The notes under the pieces are model-generated. The model saw only the letters and a list, made by a program, of their open reading frames with translations, was not told the origin of the DNA and ran no database searches. A program made the translations under genes and the position numbers. A stretch of DNA of 64,000 nucleotides. It comes from SAR116 cluster bacterium AG-313-A07. Lineage in GTDB: Bacteria; Pseudomonadota; Alphaproteobacteria; Thalassobaculales; Thalassobaculaceae. Shown here one piece after another: positions 61,364 through 64,000 of this stretch. Position 1 is the first letter of the stretch; each line of letters begins with the position of its first letter. The stretch is from contig QBVV01000002.1 in assembly GCA_003284265.1 (NCBI GenBank), positions 62,001 to 126,000 on the forward strand, given 5' to 3'.

Positions 61364-62050
61364 TCAAATTCCACGAAAACCCTTTGCGATAACATATGTC
61401 TCGGGGGATTCTGCTCGGCTGGCCGCTGGCTTTGCATGCCGAACAGATTTAAAGTTTTTTTTCATCCTCTCCAATAACATATGTTCACTACCACCCTTAA
61501 ATACTTTGGCAAGAAACACGCCATCCAACACTAGTACATCAATGGCGAAATCGTATGCGGCTTCGCACAATGCTGACGTCCTAATATGATCAGTCGGGGC
61601 ATGACCCGTAGTAGGCGCCGCCATATCGCTGATGACCAGATCAATTCCATCGGGACAAATCTCCATCAAACCCTCTAATCCATCTTGAGACATAAAATCG
61701 GCCTGTATAAGTGTTACGCCGGGGATTGGTTCCATCGGCAAGAGGTCTAGACCAATAATTTGTCCGGAAGTTTTTTGAATCACTCGGTTTGCGGCCACCT
61801 GCGACCAACCGCCAGGGGCGGCTCCCAAATCAACAACGCGTTGCCCTTTATGTAACAGCCCAAATTTTTCATCTAACTGTATAAGCTTAAAGGCAGACCG
61901 AGATCTGTAACCAAGACGCTGTGCTTCTTGCACATAAGGGTCGTTTAGTTGACGGCGTAACCATCTTTGCGAAGAAGCGGTTCTCCCTCGAGCAGTTTTT
62001 AATTGTACCGTTTTAGATCGTTTCAAAGTCAAACTGCTTCCAACACGCAC
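61364..62050 (-). CDS. rlmE: 23S rRNA (uridine-2552-2'-O)-methyltransferase RlmE (FtsJ/RrmJ)
   Basis: SAM-dependent 2'-O-methyltransferase of 228 residues acting on U2552 of 23S rRNA. The catalytic K-D-K-E set is visible: Lys55 (RSAFKL), Asp142 (VISDMAAP), Lys182 (LAKVFKGG) and Glu217 (SPETYV). SAM-binding motif VVDLGAAPGGWSQ covers residues 72-84. The basic N-terminal extension (about 25 residues) is common in alphaproteobacterial copies. It is the first gene of the rlmE-guaB-rsmB run with a 97-nt gap to guaB; whether guaB is driven by its own promoter cannot be decided. Confidence 0.95.
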   Translation of the reverse strand: MRVGSSLTLKRSKTVQLKTARGRTASSQRWLRRQLNDPYVQEAQRLGYRSRSAFKLIQLDEKFGLLHKGQRVVDLGAAPGGWSQVAANRVIQKTSGQIIGLDLLPMEPIPGVTLIQADFMSQDGLEGLMEICPDGIDLVISDMAAPTTGHAPTDHIRTSALCEAAYDFAIDVLVLDGVFLAKVFKGGSEHMLLERMKKNFKSVRHAKPAASRAESPETYVIAKGFRGI

Positions 62051-62330
62051 GATAAAATTAATCGTGAAACTTATTCAGGCGATTAGGAACGATGCCCTTT
62101 TTCTTCTGCATGAAAAACCTATAACATAAAGCAAAAAAATAACAGGTTCCAAAACTATTTAAATCGCTTCATCAAGCACATTAGTCACCCAATTACATAA
62201 CAATTTTTGCATCATAAATGAGCTAACATGAATTTCTTACTAGAACTCGAGAAATAAACTTTTTAGAGTTCTCTATTAAATAACAACTAACGTTGAAGAG
62301 CTCAATCATTTAAAAGTAACGGAACGTAAT
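62051..62330. other. Divergent intergenic region (rlmE / CoA-transferase)
   Basis: A 280-nt non-coding gap. The only structure I see is an inverted repeat AGAACTC (62242-62248) and GAGTTCT (62266-62272) around a 17-nt spacer, 58 nt before the CoA-transferase start. It may be a regulator site. No gene or RNA is supported. Confidence 0.4.
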
Positions 62331-63527
62331 ATGCCCGGCACATTAGACGGAATACGAATTGTCGACTTAACGACTGTGATACTTGGTCCCTGGGCCTCTC
62401 AAACACTTGGAGATATGGGGGCAGATGTTATAAAAATCGAAACACCTCAAGGGGATGTTACGCGCAATATGGGTCCCAGAAAAAACCCAGGAATGGGTGC
62501 TGTTTTTCTATCAACTAATCGAAACAAGAGAAGCATTGTGCTCGATCTCCGCACCCGGGAAGGAAAAGATGCACTTTTAAAGATAGTTGATACCGCGGAT
62601 GTTTTTATGCACAACATGCGACCAAAGGTTGCTAAAAAACTAGAACTGAGTTTTGAACGATTTACTGCAAATAACCCTAAATTAATTTATTGCGCGGCCT
62701 ACGGGTTCAGGGCAGATGGGCCAAGGGCCAACGACCCAGCCTACGATGATATAATCCAAGCTGCATCTGGCATTGCTTCTCTGCAACAAGTGGTTTCCGA
62801 TCAACCTCGCTTTGTGCCGACAATCGTTGCAGATAAGACGACATCATACAACTTGCTAGCAGCAGTTTTAGCCGCACTCGTGTGTAGAGAGCGAAATGGA
62901 AAAGGACAATCTATCGAGGTCCCAATGTTCGAAAGCCTTGTAGATAATGTAATGATAGAACATTTATATGGCGCTGCGTTTGAACCGCGTGAAGGCCAAA
63001 TGGGGTATGCTCGACTACTCAATACCGGAAGACGTCCGTACGCAACTAAGGATGGTTTTCTAGCAGTACTTCCATATAGCGATGAGAATTGGCGACGTAT
63101 GTTTGAAATTGCAGGCCAACCCGGATTAAAGGATGACCCAAGATTCTCTAGCCAGTCCGCTCGGGTAGATAATGCACAGGAGGTATATGATTGGTTAGGC
63201 GAAGTTATTGCTACACGGACCACGGCAGAATGGAAGGTGGCACTAAATGAAGCAGCTATCCCAGTGACTGCGGTTAATTCCCTGGAAGACTTATTAGACG
63301 ACGAACAACTCAAGGCCACAGGGTTTTGGCGGTTAGAGGAACATCCAAGCGAAGGACCAATTAGAATGACGGATCCTCCAATTCGCTTCAAACAAAACCC
63401 ATCAACCATACGCAAAATGCAGCCCCAGCTCGGGCAACATAGCCGAGAAATTTTAATTGAGGCTGGTTACTCAGAAAACGAGATAAATAATCTTTTGGAA
63501 GCGAAAGTTATAACGGAACCTCATTGA
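62331..63527 (+). CDS. CaiB/BaiF CoA-transferase (formyl-CoA-transferase-like)
   Basis: Class III CoA-transferase of 398 residues in standard layout. N-terminal IRIVDLTTVILGPWASQTLGD, CoA-binding block FMHNMRPKVAKKLELS, and PAYDDIIQAASGIAS with the catalytic aspartate at 139/140, equivalent to Asp169 of formyl-CoA transferase. The C-terminal domain has the usual HSREILIEAGYSENEI tail. It has the single-Asp pattern of true CoA-transferases, not the His/Asp pair of racemases. It stands alone on the plus strand between rlmE (divergent) and purF (243 nt downstream), so the donor and acceptor are unknown. Confidence 0.9.
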   Translation: MPGTLDGIRIVDLTTVILGPWASQTLGDMGADVIKIETPQGDVTRNMGPRKNPGMGAVFLSTNRNKRSIVLDLRTREGKDALLKIVDTADVFMHNMRPKVAKKLELSFERFTANNPKLIYCAAYGFRADGPRANDPAYDDIIQAASGIASLQQVVSDQPRFVPTIVADKTTSYNLLAAVLAALVCRERNGKGQSIEVPMFESLVDNVMIEHLYGAAFEPREGQMGYARLLNTGRRPYATKDGFLAVLPYSDENWRRMFEIAGQPGLKDDPRFSSQSARVDNAQEVYDWLGEVIATRTTAEWKVALNEAAIPVTAVNSLEDLLDDEQLKATGFWRLEEHPSEGPIRMTDPPIRFKQNPSTIRKMQPQLGQHSREILIEAGYSENEINNLLEAKVITEPH

Positions 63528-63770
63528 AACGGGGTAGGCTTTAAAAACATAAAGCAAACGTTTTTATTTGATGAAATAAACCACCATGCCCGATTCTGTT
63601 TAAAAATTCGACTTATAATGAATGATAAGCAATCCTTTGAACATCGTAAATCAACGAAAACAAGGAAAAGTCGCATACGAAAACAAAAAACAAGACAGTC
63701 AATCATACTCGTTATATAAAGTATTGGTACCGCGTAGCTTTGATCTCCATCAGAAATAAAGAAGACGTGA
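63528..63770 (+). promoter_or_regulatory. Upstream region of purF
   Basis: A 243-nt gap with no gene that should hold the purF promoter. A consensus -10 hexamer TATAAT occurs at 63614-63619 without a good -35 at 17 nt; a second AT-rich element lies near 63715. cvpA, often upstream of purF in other bacteria, is not here. No purine riboswitch is recognisable. Confidence 0.35.
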
Positions 63771-64000
63771 ATGAGCGCTGATATATGGGATGGTGATACC
63801 CTCCGAGAAGAATGTGGCATTTTTGGCGTGTATGGACACCCAGACGCCTCAGCACTTGTAGCGCTAGGACTTCACGCTTTACAACACCGTGGCCAAGAAG
63901 CGGCAGGAATTGTAAGTTATGATCAGAAACAATTCCACGCGGAGAGGCGTATGGGGTTGGTCAGCGAACATTTCACAAAATCGAACGTTATTGATGGCCT
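63771..64000 (+). CDS. purF: Amidophosphoribosyltransferase PurF, N-terminal part (cut by window edge)
   Basis: First enzyme of de novo purine synthesis, converting PRPP and glutamine to phosphoribosylamine. Only 76 codons lie in the window. They show a class II glutamine amidotransferase start: a 14-residue propeptide (MSADIWDGDTLREE) followed by Cys15, which becomes the N-terminal nucleophile after cleavage, then GIFGVYGHPDAS, and GLHALQHRGQEAAGI, the conserved PurF block. The frame is open to the edge. The ribosome site is weak (AGAAGA about 7 nt before the ATG). Its proximity to guaB (opposite strand) places two purine genes within 5 kb. Confidence 0.93.
   Translation, partial: MSADIWDGDTLREECGIFGVYGHPDASALVALGLHALQHRGQEAAGIVSYDQKQFHAERRMGLVSEHFTKSNVIDG

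Noticed and set aside
62801-63415. 204-codon minus-strand frame opposite the CoA-transferase
   Set aside because: Antisense shadow; the plus-strand gene has complete class III CoA-transferase motifs.
63521-63820. 99-codon minus-strand frame across the purF start
   Set aside because: It is antisense to the unmistakable purF N-terminus and has no family signal.
1-64000. CRISPR array, prophage, IS element or toxin-antitoxin pair
   Set aside because: No regularly spaced repeats, transposase, integrase, phage structural genes or paired toxin-antitoxin frames were seen.

Overview
The window looks like a stretch of chromosome from a free-living, probably marine, alphaproteobacterium with moderately AT-rich DNA. 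This is inferred, not proven. The support is the housekeeping content and order (gatCAB divergent from ruvX, an rlmE-guaB-rsmB run, purF at the right edge), an alphaproteobacterial-type RuvX N-terminus and RecQ loop, many substrate-scavenging catabolic enzymes, and a TRAP transporter. I see no rRNA, tRNA, IS element, prophage, CRISPR array or obvious broken gene. The right edge cuts purF after 76 codons.

Layout. 1-7057: a double-length class III CoA-transferase, a cupin, an FMN 2-hydroxyacid dehydrogenase and an SDR on the minus strand, then a divergent GMC oxidoreductase with a class II aldolase. 7118-13592: a minus-strand run of Crp/Fnr regulator, D-2-hydroxyacid dehydrogenase, 5-oxoprolinase subunit A, NodB-type deacetylase/allantoinase homologue, MmgE/PrpD protein and PaaK-like CoA ligase. 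13759-19451: two tiny possible genes, an HpsN/HisD-family dehydrogenase with an SDR, then convergent crotonase, LLM oxidoreductase and MFS genes. 19760-32574: a GSAM-like aminotransferase, SDR, RecQ, SthA-type transhydrogenase, a second GMC enzyme, CinA amidase, a trans-sulfuration PLP enzyme with a divergent LysR regulator, tandem RidA paralogues, a CPA2 antiporter and a GlcG/HbpS protein. 32618-36486: gatCAB and ruvX. 36465-40973: a five-gene catabolic run (alpha/beta hydrolase, SDR, ATC-hydrolase-like protein, racemase-type CoA-transferase, acyl-CoA dehydrogenase). 41308-44387: a complete TRAP transporter, followed by a D-glutamate-cyclase-like protein, an amidase and a large alpha/beta hydrolase. 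48889-51450: an HlyD adaptor divergent from an MFS exporter. 51645-57043: a compact operon of beta-hydroxyacid dehydrogenase, esterase-like hydrolase and HyuA/HyuB. 57073-64000: an Fe-S CCG-domain protein, rsmB, guaB, rlmE, a third CoA-transferase and the start of purF.

How it works together. Most non-housekeeping genes fit one theme: import of small organic acids, opening of amide, hydantoin or ester bonds, oxidation of alcohols by SDR, GMC or FMN enzymes, activation as CoA thioesters by ligase or CoA transfer, and oxidation towards central metabolism. No substrate can be assigned from sequence alone. I found no unmistakably new defence or mobile system. The best candidates for undescribed biology are the five-gene CoA run at 36465-40973, the PxpA-containing run at 7118-12824, an Fe-S protein with one intact and one cysteine-free CCG site, tandem RidA paralogues lacking the catalytic arginine, and two tiny well-primed reading frames upstream of the HpsN-like gene. 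Several operator-like palindromes in divergent intergenic regions are recorded separately.
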